Source: Acidobacteriota bacterium (GTDB lineage Bacteria; Acidobacteriota; Terriglobia; Terriglobales; Acidobacteriaceae). Taken from it: 60,369 nucleotides of DNA. A model generated the notes under the pieces. It made no database searches and was not told the DNA's origin. It saw only the letters and a program-made list of their open reading frames with translations. A program made the translations under genes and the position numbers. The stretch is from contig JAJYFB010000003.1 in assembly GCA_021785495.1 (NCBI GenBank), forward strand, positions 1-60,369, written 5' to 3'. Below are positions 49,096 to 57,858 of the stretch, one piece after another. Every line of letters starts with the position of its first letter. Position 1 is the stretch's first letter.

Positions 49096-50307
49096 ATGAG
49101 CGAACTGACTCCACTCAGCATCCCTCGCGGATTCCGTTTTGCGGCAGGCACGGCGGGCCTGAAGGCCAGCGGGCGGCCAGACCTGGCCCTCATCGTCGCT
49201 GACCAGCCGGCCAGCGCGGCTGCGGCCTTCACGTCGAACCGCGTCACGGCTGCGCCGCTGATCGTTGACAAAGAGCATCTGAGCGCAACCGGCGGGCGCG
49301 TGCGCGTGGTCGCCGCCAACGCGGGCAACGCCAACTGCGCCGCGGGCGCGGCCGGACTGGCCGCCGCGCGCGCCACCTGCGAGGCCGCCGCGCGCGCCTT
49401 CGGCTGCCGCGCCGAAGAGGTTTTCCCTTCCTCCACCGGCGTCATCGGCGTGCCGCTGCCGGCGGAAAAGATTGCCGCCGTGCTGCCCGCTCTGGCCGGG
49501 GCGATTGGCGCCGGGCCGGATCACTTCCACGCCGCCGCACGGGCCATCCTGACTACGGACACGGTCGAGAAGGTCGCCTGCGCGCGCCTGGAATCGGATG
49601 GCCGCACGGTGCGCATTGCCGCCTTCGGCAAAGGCTCGGGCATGATTCATCCGCAGCTTGTGCCGCACGCGACGATGCTCGTCTACGTGCTCACGGATGC
49701 TGCGATCACGCCTGCCGATCTCAAAACCTATCTCGGCCCCGCCGTCGAAATCAGCTTCAACCGCATCTCCGTCGACGGCGACACCTCAACGAACGACACG
49801 GTTCTGCTGCTGGCCTCGGGCGCGAGCGGCGCGCGCATCGGCGCCGGCGACACCGCCTTTGCCGCGGCCCTCGCCGAGGTCTGCACCTCGCTGGCGCGGC
49901 AGGTGGTCGCCGACGGCGAAGGACTCACGCACGTGGTCGAGCTGCGCATCGCGGGCGCGGCCAGCGATGCCGATGCCTTGCGCGTGGCCAAGGCCATCGC
50001 CCACTCGCCGCTGGTCAAAACGGCGTGGGCTGGCTGCGATCCCAACTGGGGACGGCTGGCCGCGGCCATCGGCTACTCGGGCGCGGCCATCGATCCTGGC
50101 CGCATCGACATCGACTTCGGCTCCCTGCCCATCTGCCGCGACGGCGGACGCGCGCCGGAGTTCGACAAGGACGCCGCCCACGCCTACGTCTCGCAACGCG
50201 AGTTTTCGATCGCGATCCAGTTGCACCAGGGCGCGGGCTCGTGCGTCTTCTGGACCACCGACCTGACGCACGAATACATTCACATCAACGCGGATTATTC
50301 GACCTAG
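49096..50307 (+). CDS. argJ: Bifunctional glutamate N-acetyltransferase / amino-acid N-acetyltransferase
   Basis: ArgJ recycles the acetyl group from N-acetylornithine to glutamate in arginine synthesis. The 403-residue precursor self-cleaves before a Thr: HATMLV places the nucleophile at about T193. The beta-subunit continues with DGDTSTNDT and AGCDPNWGR, and the alpha-subunit has VVAANAGNANC and PSSTGVIG. Whether it is mono- or bifunctional cannot be told from sequence. The next gene starts 17 bases later with a TTG. Confidence 0.95.
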   Translation: MSELTPLSIPRGFRFAAGTAGLKASGRPDLALIVADQPASAAAAFTSNRVTAAPLIVDKEHLSATGGRVRVVAANAGNANCAAGAAGLAAARATCEAAARAFGCRAEEVFPSSTGVIGVPLPAEKIAAVLPALAGAIGAGPDHFHAAARAILTTDTVEKVACARLESDGRTVRIAAFGKGSGMIHPQLVPHATMLVYVLTDAAITPADLKTYLGPAVEISFNRISVDGDTSTNDTVLLLASGASGARIGAGDTAFAAALAEVCTSLARQVVADGEGLTHVVELRIAGAASDADALRVAKAIAHSPLVKTAWAGCDPNWGRLAAAIGYSGAAIDPGRIDIDFGSLPICRDGGRAPEFDKDAAHAYVSQREFSIAIQLHQGAGSCVFWTTDLTHEYIHINADYST

Positions 50308-50324
50308 CGAAAGAGGCTCTTCCC

Positions 50325-51029
50325 TTGAGCGCCACGCGAGTGCGTCGATCAAAGACCACGCCAAAGCAAAGACGGCGCAGCGGCCGCAGCGTTGCACCCA
50401 AACGCCGGCGGCTGCGCTGGAGATGGCGTGCGCTGCTGGTCTGCGCGGCCATGGCGGCTGGCCTGCTGGGATGGGCGGCAGCCGAGCGCGCGCTTGCGCC
50501 CCCGGCCAACACCGCGCAGCACCGCTTCGACGCCCTCATCGTGCTCGGCAGTCCGGCCGACAGCGACGGCAATCCCCGCCCGGCGGCGCTGGCCCGCGTC
50601 ACCGAGGCCGTTCGCGAATACGAGCGGGGCGCAGCGTCGCGCATCGTCTTCACCGGCGGCGCGGTGAGAAACCGCTTTGTGGAGGCTTCGGCGATGGCGC
50701 GCACCGCCGAGGCGCAGGGGATTCCGTCCTCGGCCGTCTTCGAGGACCGCTCGTCGCGCAGCACCGTCGAGAACACCTGCAATGCCTTCGGCATCCTGCG
50801 CCGCCACGGCTGGCAGTCGGCCGAGGTGATCTCTAGCGCCAGCCAGTTGCCGCGTGCGGCGCTCATCCTGAGCCGATTGCCGCTGCGCTGGCGCGTCCAC
50901 GCAGCTCCCTCGCTCGAACCCGTTGGCGCGGCCACGAGCGCCTACCGCACTGCGGAAGAGATTCTCAAGACGGCCTACTACCTGACCTGGACGCGGCAGA
51001 TGGAGCCCTGCGCAAGCGCGAATCGCTGA
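50325..51029 (+). CDS. YdcF/ElyC-like (DUF218) membrane protein
   Basis: A 234-residue protein with a very basic N-terminus (RRSKTTPKQRRRSGRSV), one membrane helix (ALLVCAAMAAGLLGWAAA) and a periplasmic DUF218 domain: DALIVLGSPADSDGNPR, SRIVFTGGAV and the SRSTVENTCNAF motif. DUF218 proteins such as ElyC affect peptidoglycan or lipid carriers. The start is a TTG at 50325 with AGAGG 8 bases upstream; a GTG at 50340 is possible. The ORF track's frame through argJ is a shadow. Confidence 0.8.
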   Translation: MSATRVRRSKTTPKQRRRSGRSVAPKRRRLRWRWRALLVCAAMAAGLLGWAAAERALAPPANTAQHRFDALIVLGSPADSDGNPRPAALARVTEAVREYERGAASRIVFTGGAVRNRFVEASAMARTAEAQGIPSSAVFEDRSSRSTVENTCNAFGILRRHGWQSAEVISSASQLPRAALILSRLPLRWRVHAAPSLEPVGAATSAYRTAEEILKTAYYLTWTRQMEPCASANR

Positions 51030-51593
51030 CCTGCACGGGCCATTCGGTCCTGCGTTTTCCTGTTGTTTCCTGCGGCGGCGCCGTTTTTGGGGTTCGTGCG
51101 TCTTCAGATCGGGCCTCTGGCGCTGGATCAATCTCCCGAAGAGCGGCACGGTCCATTGATTCTGGCATTCTGATCTGGCCCAGCAGTGGCATCCACCATT
51201 CCCGGTTTTCTGAAGAGCCACTTGCAAAATTCGATAGACGTGCGCAGGAATTAAAAGGGCACGACTTGAGTCGTGCCGTAAGTCGCCTGGAATGAATGAG
51301 GGCTTTAGCCCCTGAGGGATGATCTTCTGCTTGCGGATGCGCCGGCACGGAATTTTGCAAGTGGCTCTGAAGGTCAGAGATATGTCGAAAAGATCGATCG
51401 ATCGAGTCGGCTTCACCCGCCCCGCATTTGAATTCAACGTGCTGTCGCATGGATCGTCCGGTGTACAATTCGAGACAACCTTGCACGGCGGCACATTGCC
51501 GGCAGGAATGCGACGCTTGCCTTGAGGCTTCGGAACCATAGCAAAAAAGCAGGTTGGCGCAGCCGGAACGAATCGAACAAACAAAGGAGAATC
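51030..51593. other. Gene-free interval with a second MITE-like repeat
   Basis: These 564 bases lie between the DUF218 gene and a secreted-protein gene. About 155 bases form the inverted-repeat element at 51214-51368. The rest has no convincing reading frame; ORFs on the minus strand here are fragments in unlikely codon use. The TACAAT at 51463-51468 could be part of a promoter for the secreted-protein gene. Confidence 0.6.
51214..51368. repeat. Second MITE-like element with 19-bp terminal inverted repeats
   Basis: AGAGCCACTTGCAAAATTC (51214-51232) is matched by its exact reverse complement at 51350-51368. Inside are two smaller hairpins, GGGCACGACTTGAGTCGTGCC and GGGCTTTAGCCC. TCTGAAG overlaps both ends as a direct repeat. 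No coding capacity. Confidence 0.8.
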
Positions 51594-52145
51594 ATGCGAA
51601 CCCTTGCGATCGGTTGGAGCGCCTGTCTTGGCGCCATGCTTGCTGTTGGCAGCGCCTGCCAGGCGCAGATGTCAGCCTCGATGCAGCCCGGTCCGATCCC
51701 TCCGGCTCTCACCACGGCAAAAACCGTCTTCGTCTCGAACGCCGGCGGCGACAGCGGACTCTTTACCGAGCCGTTTTTCCTCAGCAGGGAGTACTTTAGC
51801 GGAGATTCCAGCCGCGCCTATACCGAATTCTTTGCGGCGCTCCAATCCACCCGGAAATTTACGCTGGTCGCCGATCCCTCCCAGGCCGATCTGGTGGCCC
51901 AGATCAGCGTCATCACCGGCCGCAGCCTGGACTTCGATTATCTGCCCACCTTTCGCCTGGTGATTTACGACGCCAAGACACGTTACATCCTCTGGACGAT
52001 CAACCGGTCCATCAAGCCCGCCAACCTGCGTCACACGGCGGACAAAAACTTCGACGAGGCTCTCCACGACACGCTGCACCGGTTTTTGCAGATCACCGGC
52101 AGGGAGACGGTCTCTTCCGCGCCTGTCTTTCCTCGCAGCCGCTGA
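51594..52145 (+). CDS. Secreted protein, function unknown
   Basis: The 183-residue protein has a signal peptide (AIGWSACLGAMLAVGSACQAQ). A mixed alpha/beta domain follows, containing AAKTVFVSNAGG-like (TTAKTVFVSNAGGDS), ADLVAQISVI and FRLVIYDAKTRYILWTINRSI. This layout resembles short periplasmic proteins with a curli-like CsgG/LPP20-type nucleotide-free fold, but no family can be assigned with confidence. AAAGGAG precedes the ATG. The inverted repeat GCGCGGAACC/GGTTCCGCGC (52159-52201) downstream may terminate it. Confidence 0.7.
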   Translation: MRTLAIGWSACLGAMLAVGSACQAQMSASMQPGPIPPALTTAKTVFVSNAGGDSGLFTEPFFLSREYFSGDSSRAYTEFFAALQSTRKFTLVADPSQADLVAQISVITGRSLDFDYLPTFRLVIYDAKTRYILWTINRSIKPANLRHTADKNFDEALHDTLHRFLQITGRETVSSAPVFPRSR

Positions 52146-52605
52146 GCCTTGCGCAGCAGCGCGGAACCCCGCTGCGTCAGGACGCCGGAGCGGTTCCGCG
52201 CGGGGAGCCGCCCGTTTCTCCGCAGAGGTGTCAAGCCCCCGCGGGGCAAACCGTCTCGGAGAGAGAAATGCGCGCGCAAAATCGATAAAGATCGCATTTT
52301 CTATGACTTTCATTGCGACCGATCGGCCGCATTCCTCTCTGCGCCACCCCGTTTGCACCTGATTTTCCAGCGTTTTCCGGCGGCCGGGGTTAAACTTGTT
52401 TGTAACCCGGTTTTCAACTCCTCGTAACCGGGAAAACAGCCGTGAGCGACTGCGGTTGTTGAGGTTTTATGAGCGTCTTTTTCTCCGGCTCGTCTCTCTT
52501 CAAACAGCAGCCATCCTTATTTCCATCGACAATTCAAGCAGATCTCGTTCCCGCAAGGAGGTCCAGGCGGACACGGAATGGTTCCGGCCGCACTGGAGAA
52601 CTCTG
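52146..52605. other. Long leader region of the phosphate transporter gene
   Basis: 460 bases without a gene. It holds a GC-rich inverted repeat (52159-52168 with 52192-52201) just after the upstream gene, an AT-rich patch (52281-52310), and the GTAACC-containing hairpin at 52406-52432. A promoter for the transporter is expected here but I cannot place it. The longer transporter ORF reading back to 52396 is not favoured. Confidence 0.55.
52406..52432. promoter_or_regulatory. Inverted and direct repeat upstream of the PiT gene
   Basis: CCCGGTT (52406-52412) and AACCGGG (52426-52432) form a 7-bp inverted repeat. GTAACC also occurs twice, 22 bases apart (52402 and 52424). Spacing of two helical turns would suit a regulator site, but no known box is matched. 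Confidence 0.3.
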
Positions 52606-54225
52606 ATGGCCGATCTTGCGACGGCAGTTCCCGTCATTTCCACCGGCCGCACGACCCGGCTTGAGCAGCGGCAAAGAGGCCGCCGCAGCCGGGTGGGGCG
52701 CTGGGTCTTCCTGCTGGCGCTGGCGGTCGGCCTCGCTTACATTGGCGTCCACCTGGCCAACGACCTCGACAGCGCCACCATCCGCGGTGTATGGCCCTAT
52801 TTTCTGCTGGGCTTGGCGCTGACGATCGCGCTCGGCTTCGAGTTTGTGAACGGCTTTCACGATACGGCCAACGCCGTAGCCACGGTGATCTATACCAACT
52901 CGCTTTCGCCGCACAGCGCCGTGGTCTGGTCGGGATTTTGCAATCTGGCCGGCGTGCTGCTTTCCTCGGGCACGGTGGCCTTCGCCGTGGTCGCGCTGCT
53001 GCCTATCGACATGATTCTCAAGGTCAGCTCAGGCACGGGCTTCGCCATGGTCTTTGCGCTGCTGATCGCCGCCATTCTGTGGAACCTGGGCACCTGGTGG
53101 TTCGGGCTGCCGGCGTCGAGCTCGCACACGATGGTCGGTTCCATCCTCGGCGTGGGGCTGGCCAGCCAGCTGATGAACGCGCACAGCGCCGCTTCCGGCC
53201 TCGATTGGAAACAGGTGCGCACGGTTCTCGAAGCCCTGTTCTTTTCTCCGCTGCTGGGATTTTTCCTGGCGGCTTTTTTATTGCTGCTGTTGCGGCGGCT
53301 GGCGCGTTACCCGCAGCTTTTTCAGGCGCCCGTTGGCAATGAGCGGCCGCCGTGGCCGATTCGCCTGCTCATGATCGGCACCTGCACCGGCGTCAGCTAC
53401 TTTCACGGGTCGAACGACGGGCAAAAGGGCATGGGCCTGATCATGCTGATTCTGATCGGCACGGTGCCCACGGCCTACGCGCTCAATCACGGCGCGAGCC
53501 AGGCCGAAGTACGGAGTTTCGTCGCGGCCTCCGCCCAGGCGGGACAGATTCTTGGCCGCCACGTGCCGGCGAAGACGTCGGATCCGGAGCCGCGCGCCGA
53601 GGTGACCCGCTACATCGAGACCGGTCAGCTGCGGCCAACGACGCTTCCGGCCCTGAGCCAGTTGGTCGACGAGCTGAACCGCGAAGTCTCCGCGTATCAA
53701 ACGCTGCGGGAGATTCCGGCGCAAAAGCAGGTTGCCATCCGCAACGACATGTACATGGCCGGCCGCGCGCTGCGCGCCCTGAATCCGGCTCACGACCCGG
53801 CCTACACCCCCGAAGAGCGGGTTACGCTGGTGGAGTATGAACGCCGTCTCGACAAGGCCACCAAGTTCATTCCCGACTGGGTGAAGGTGGCCGTGGCGCT
53901 GGCGCTGGGACTGGGCACGATGGTCGGTTGGAGGCGCATCGTCGTCACCGTCGGCGAGCGGATCGGCAAGGAAGACATGACCTACGCCCAGGGCGCCGCC
54001 GCGGGTCTGGTCACGATGGCGACCATCTTTGCCGCCGACGCCTGGAGCCTGCCGGTCTCGACCACGCACATCCTCAGCTCGGGCGTGGCGGGAACCATGG
54101 CCGCCAACGGCAGCGGCCTGCGCCTGGCAACCGTGCGCAACATCGCCGCCGGGTGGATTTTCACGCTGCCGGCAGCGGCGCTGCTTTCTGGGCTGCTCTA
54201 CATCCTCTTTCACGCAATCGCCTAG
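52606..54225 (+). CDS. PiT-family inorganic phosphate transporter
   Basis: A low-affinity, ion-coupled phosphate permease of 539 residues. The two internally homologous halves carry the family signatures GFEFVNGFHDTANAVATVIYT near the N-terminus and SYFHGSNDGQKGMG after the middle. SLPVSTTHILSSG near the C-terminus is also typical. About ten membrane helices flank a hydrophilic central loop of roughly 130 residues (about 300-435). GGAG 8 bases before the ATG at 52606 supports this start. There is no adjacent phoU-like gene. Confidence 0.93.
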   Translation: MADLATAVPVISTGRTTRLEQRQRGRRSRVGRWVFLLALAVGLAYIGVHLANDLDSATIRGVWPYFLLGLALTIALGFEFVNGFHDTANAVATVIYTNSLSPHSAVVWSGFCNLAGVLLSSGTVAFAVVALLPIDMILKVSSGTGFAMVFALLIAAILWNLGTWWFGLPASSSHTMVGSILGVGLASQLMNAHSAASGLDWKQVRTVLEALFFSPLLGFFLAAFLLLLLRRLARYPQLFQAPVGNERPPWPIRLLMIGTCTGVSYFHGSNDGQKGMGLIMLILIGTVPTAYALNHGASQAEVRSFVAASAQAGQILGRHVPAKTSDPEPRAEVTRYIETGQLRPTTLPALSQLVDELNREVSAYQTLREIPAQKQVAIRNDMYMAGRALRALNPAHDPAYTPEERVTLVEYERRLDKATKFIPDWVKVAVALALGLGTMVGWRRIVVTVGERIGKEDMTYAQGAAAGLVTMATIFAADAWSLPVSTTHILSSGVAGTMAANGSGLRLATVRNIAAGWIFTLPAAALLSGLLYILFHAIA

Positions 54226-54415
54226 CGCAGCCGCCCGGATGGACCGGGCCGGGAGACGAGACCTGCTGCGCGTTCTTGCGCATGCACGTAGAATCCTGTC
54301 GAGCAAACGGCTTCGCCCAAAATAACCCTCCCGCGGCGTGCGCCTTGTTGCGGCGAACAAAACGAGCGAACTGGCGCGCGTTTCCGCTACCATACAGACT
54401 GGTGCCGAGCAAAGA

Positions 54416-55519
54416 ATGAGCCTGAAAGCGAAGCTGGAAGCTGTAATTTATGCCGCCGAGGAGCCGGTCTCCCTGGCGCAACTGGCCACCTTGTTTGCCG
54501 AGGAGGCTTGGGAGTGGAAGGCAGAACAGACGGTTGTCGAACCGATGGAGGCCGCGTCTGCCGAGACGGTTGAACCTGCGACGCCGCTGCAGGAGGTGCT
54601 GCCCGATCTGACTGCGCCGACTGCCGGGGCGAACGGCGTGACCGCAGTGCCCGAAGACGGAGCGGGGAACGTGGAGACAGATGGCCCCGCGGCGGGCGAA
54701 AGTGAAGCCGACGCTGCCGAACCCTCCGGCGCGGAAGTTGCCGAGCCCGATCCTGCGCAGGCTGAGGCCGAGGTCCGGCGGCTGGCGCGGCAGCGCGAGC
54801 GCGAGGCCCGCGACGCGATCAAGAGCCTGCTGGATGAGTTGATCGCCGACTATGCCGCCGACAGCCGGGGCATCGAGATTCGCGAGATCGCCGGCGGCTA
54901 TCGCATGGCGACCAAACCCGAGTGTCATGACGCGGTTCGCGCCTTCATCAAAGGGCAAAAGCCGCCGCTCAAGCTCTCGCTGCCCGCCCTGGAAACGCTG
55001 GCCGTGATCGCCTACAAGCAGCCGATCACCGCGCCCGAGGTGAACGAGATTCGCGGCGTGGACTCTTCGGGCGTCTTCGGCTCGCTTCTGGCGCGGAAGC
55101 TGATCGCGACCGCCGGCCGCAAGCAGGTGCTCGGCCGGCCGATTCTCTACAAGACGACGCGCGAGTTTTTGCTGCGTTTCGGCCTCAAGGATGTCTCCGA
55201 GCTGCCGTCGATGGAGGAGTTCGAAAAGATGGCGGCAAGCGAACTGGAGGAGCCGGAGGCCGCAAGCGAAGGGAGCGCAATTGGCGCGGCGGAGTTCAAT
55301 CCCGACCCGAGCGTGGAGAACGACGAAAACGAAGCGGAGGCTGGCGACAAAACAGAATCGACGGCCGCGGCAGAGCCGTTGTCTACTCAGGATCCGGAAC
55401 CATCGCCGGAGATTCAGCCTGCAACCGAGCCCGAATCCAGAGCCGAATCCGAATCCGAACGCGCACCCGAACCGGCGGCTGATGCCGCTTCCGCAACGCC
55501 GCATCGCGGCGCGGAGTAA
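54416..55519 (+). CDS. scpB: Segregation and condensation protein B
   Basis: ScpB partners with SMC and ScpA in chromosome organisation. Two winged-helix domains are readable: the first starts LKAKLEAVIYAAEEPVSL, the second includes LPALETLAVIAYKQPITAPEVNEIRG and GRPILYKTTREFL, typical of ScpB. About 85 residues rich in Glu, Ala and Pro (roughly residues 33-118) interrupt the first domain, and an acidic tail of about 110 residues follows the second. The start at 54416 fits the family. rluB follows after 14 bases, a common scpB-rluB pairing. scpA is not in the window. Confidence 0.92.
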   Translation: MSLKAKLEAVIYAAEEPVSLAQLATLFAEEAWEWKAEQTVVEPMEAASAETVEPATPLQEVLPDLTAPTAGANGVTAVPEDGAGNVETDGPAAGESEADAAEPSGAEVAEPDPAQAEAEVRRLARQREREARDAIKSLLDELIADYAADSRGIEIREIAGGYRMATKPECHDAVRAFIKGQKPPLKLSLPALETLAVIAYKQPITAPEVNEIRGVDSSGVFGSLLARKLIATAGRKQVLGRPILYKTTREFLLRFGLKDVSELPSMEEFEKMAASELEEPEAASEGSAIGAAEFNPDPSVENDENEAEAGDKTESTAAAEPLSTQDPEPSPEIQPATEPESRAESESERAPEPAADAASATPHRGAE

Positions 55520-55533
55520 AGAGAGGTTTCCCC

Positions 55534-57858
55534 ATGGCGATAAAAAAGACGGCAAAAACGGCGGCTGCGAGCGAATCCGCAGCGAAGACAAAAAAGACAA
55601 AAACGACCGTGGTTACGGAAAAACCGGCTGCGGCCAGAAGCAAGAAAAATGCCGCTGGCGAAGAAACCGTTGCGAAAGCGGCCCGGCGGAGCGCGGCCAA
55701 AACGCCGGCGAAAACCACACTGAAGACGACAGCGAAAACGTCGAAGGACGCCGCCAGCAAAGCAAAGGCCGCCACAAAGGCGAAGACCGCGAAACCGCGC
55801 AAAGCCAAGGCGAAGATCGAAGAGCCTGCCGAAGTGGAGGCGATTGCGACTGGCGAGGCTGCGGCCGAAGATCCATCGTTGCTGCGCGAAGCTGTGAACT
55901 CTGGCGCAATCGATCAAGCGGAAGACGACGTGATTCTCGCGAGCGAAGACGCCGAGGAGGACTTCGACGACGAGGCGAGCGACGAAGAGGATGTGGACGA
56001 CTCTGCTGGACTCGAAGAGGAAGCGGACGCCGCACTCGACGAAGAGGACGGCGGCGAAGCGGAAGAGGATGAGGCCGCGCCGCGTCCCGCAGCAAAGCTC
56101 GAACGTTTGCAGAAGATTCTTTCGCAGGCGGGCATCGCCAGCCGCCGCCACGCCGAGGAGTTGATCGCCGCCGGCCACGTGATGGTGAATGGCCAGATCG
56201 TGACAGCGCTCGGCTCGAAGGCCGATCCCGCGCGCGATCACATCCGCGTGGACGGCAAGCTGTTGCACGGAGCCGAGCGGCATCGCTACTTCCTGCTGAA
56301 CAAACCACGCGGCTACGTGACCACGCTGAACGATCCCGAGGGACGGCCCACGGTGATGCAGTTCTTCGCCGGTGCGCGCGAGCGCGTCTACCCCGTCGGG
56401 CGGCTCGACTTCCAGAGCGAGGGCCTGCTGCTGCTGACGAATGACGGCGAGCTGGCCAACCAGCTTACCCGCGCCGGATCGGGCGTTGAAAAAACCTACC
56501 TGGTGAAGGTGGCCGGCCAGCCCAGTGAGGAGCAACTGGAAAAACTGCGCGCGGGTGTGGCCATTGAAAAGGGTGCGCCCGGATCGGCGCGTGTGCGCAC
56601 GGCGCCGGCCGTCATCCGCCAGGTGCGCGCGGGCGAGAATCCCTGGTTCGAGGTGGTGCTCATCGAGGGCCGCAACCGCGAGTTGCGCAAGATGTTCTCG
56701 GCCATCGGCCACTTTGCCGAGAAGATTCGCCGCGTGGGCTACGGGCCGCTCGCGCTCGATGTGGAGCCGGGCAAGATGCGCGAGCTGACGGCCGAAGAGG
56801 TCGAGGCGCTGCGTCGCACCGCCGCCGGCAAGATGAAGCCGCGCCGCCTCAAGACCACGCTGATGCTTCCGAAGGAGGCCGGCATTCCGGCCGAGATGCG
56901 CGCACAGTCGCGCACGGAGAAACGCGGCCGTCGCGACTTTGCCCGCCGCGAATCCGGCCGTTCTTTCGACCGGCCCGCTCCACGCGAAGACCGCGGCGAA
57001 GGCCGTTCCGAGCGGCCCTTTGCGGGCAATCGGGAGTTTCGCGGCGGCGGCAAGGCCCGCCCGGAGTTTGGCGGCAACAAGCCGTTTGGGCGCGGAAAGC
57101 CCGGCTTTGAGCGGCGCGATCGCGGCCCCTTCCAGCCGCGCAACGAGGAATTTGGAAGAGAGTCGAAGGGCCGCAATGCGTTTGGCGGCGAGCGGCGGCA
57201 GAACTTCGGCGAACGGCGGCCGAGCCCTGGAGACAGACCCCGGCGCGAAGGCGGCGAACAACGATTCGACAGAGGCTCACGCCCGCCCTTCAAGCCCAGC
57301 GGCCAGCGGCCGGCATGGAAACGGAACGGCGAGGCGCGGCCGCAAGGCGAGTTCAAGCCGCGTGGTGAATTCCGTCCACGCAGCGAGTTTCCACCGCGTG
57401 GAGAGTCCCGCGCGCGCGAGGACTTCAAACCGCGAAGTGAATTCAAACCGCGCAGGGACTTCAAACCGCGTGGTGAATTTCAACCGCGCAATGCGGCGAA
57501 GCCACGCGGAGAATTTCCGCCTCGTGACGACTTCAAGGCGCGCAGCGAGTTCAAGCCGCGTGAGAATTTCAAGCCGCGCCGTGAGCCCGATGGCCGGCCG
57601 GAAGGCGCACGCGGCGCAGGCTTCGGCAAGAGCGGTTCTTTCGGCAAGAGCAGCGGCTTCGGCGGCGGTAAGCCGCCCTTCGGAAGCAAACCTTCCTTCG
57701 GCGGAAGGCCAGGCTCTTCGGCTAAACCGGGCTTCCAAAGCAAGCCGGGCTTCAAGCGGAAGCCAGGAGGCTCTGGAAACTTCGGCGGCAAAGGCGGTGG
57801 GGCAAAACGCGGCTTCTCGCGGCCCGGAGCGCAACGCGGCGGCTGGAAGCGCAGTTGA
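55534..57858 (+). CDS. rluB: 23S rRNA pseudouridine synthase (RluB type) with long low-complexity tails
   Basis: The enzyme makes pseudouridine in 23S rRNA (position 2605 in E. coli). The core is normal: an S4 domain (about 188-248, KILSQAGIASRRHAEELI), then the catalytic YPVGRLDFQSEG with Asp292, and EGRNRELRKMF. An unusual Lys/Ala-rich and then acidic N-terminal extension covers residues 1-187. From about residue 430 on, an Arg/Gly/Phe-rich C-terminal tail of some 340 residues ends in KRS. GAGAGG precedes the ATG. 774 residues is more than twice the usual length. The 57867-57908 inverted repeat probably terminates the transcript. Confidence 0.9.
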   Translation: MAIKKTAKTAAASESAAKTKKTKTTVVTEKPAAARSKKNAAGEETVAKAARRSAAKTPAKTTLKTTAKTSKDAASKAKAATKAKTAKPRKAKAKIEEPAEVEAIATGEAAAEDPSLLREAVNSGAIDQAEDDVILASEDAEEDFDDEASDEEDVDDSAGLEEEADAALDEEDGGEAEEDEAAPRPAAKLERLQKILSQAGIASRRHAEELIAAGHVMVNGQIVTALGSKADPARDHIRVDGKLLHGAERHRYFLLNKPRGYVTTLNDPEGRPTVMQFFAGARERVYPVGRLDFQSEGLLLLTNDGELANQLTRAGSGVEKTYLVKVAGQPSEEQLEKLRAGVAIEKGAPGSARVRTAPAVIRQVRAGENPWFEVVLIEGRNRELRKMFSAIGHFAEKIRRVGYGPLALDVEPGKMRELTAEEVEALRRTAAGKMKPRRLKTTLMLPKEAGIPAEMRAQSRTEKRGRRDFARRESGRSFDRPAPREDRGEGRSERPFAGNREFRGGGKARPEFGGNKPFGRGKPGFERRDRGPFQPRNEEFGRESKGRNAFGGERRQNFGERRPSPGDRPRREGGEQRFDRGSRPPFKPSGQRPAWKRNGEARPQGEFKPRGEFRPRSEFPPRGESRAREDFKPRSEFKPRRDFKPRGEFQPRNAAKPRGEFPPRDDFKARSEFKPRENFKPRREPDGRPEGARGAGFGKSGSFGKSSGFGGGKPPFGSKPSFGGRPGSSAKPGFQSKPGFKRKPGGSGNFGGKGGGAKRGFSRPGAQRGGWKRS
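57349..57600 (+). repeat. Tandem coding repeats of an 18-bp FKPRGE-type unit in the rluB tail
   Basis: About 13 degenerate copies of a six-residue unit (FKPRGE, FRPRSE, FKPRRD, FQPRNA and similar) run head to tail. Codon wobble keeps the frame. Each unit supplies one aromatic and two or three charged residues. Confidence 0.8.

Noticed and set aside
57349-57600. Regularly spaced repeats that could suggest a CRISPR or satellite
   Set aside because: The units are contiguous 18-bp codon repeats without spacers and stay in the rluB frame.
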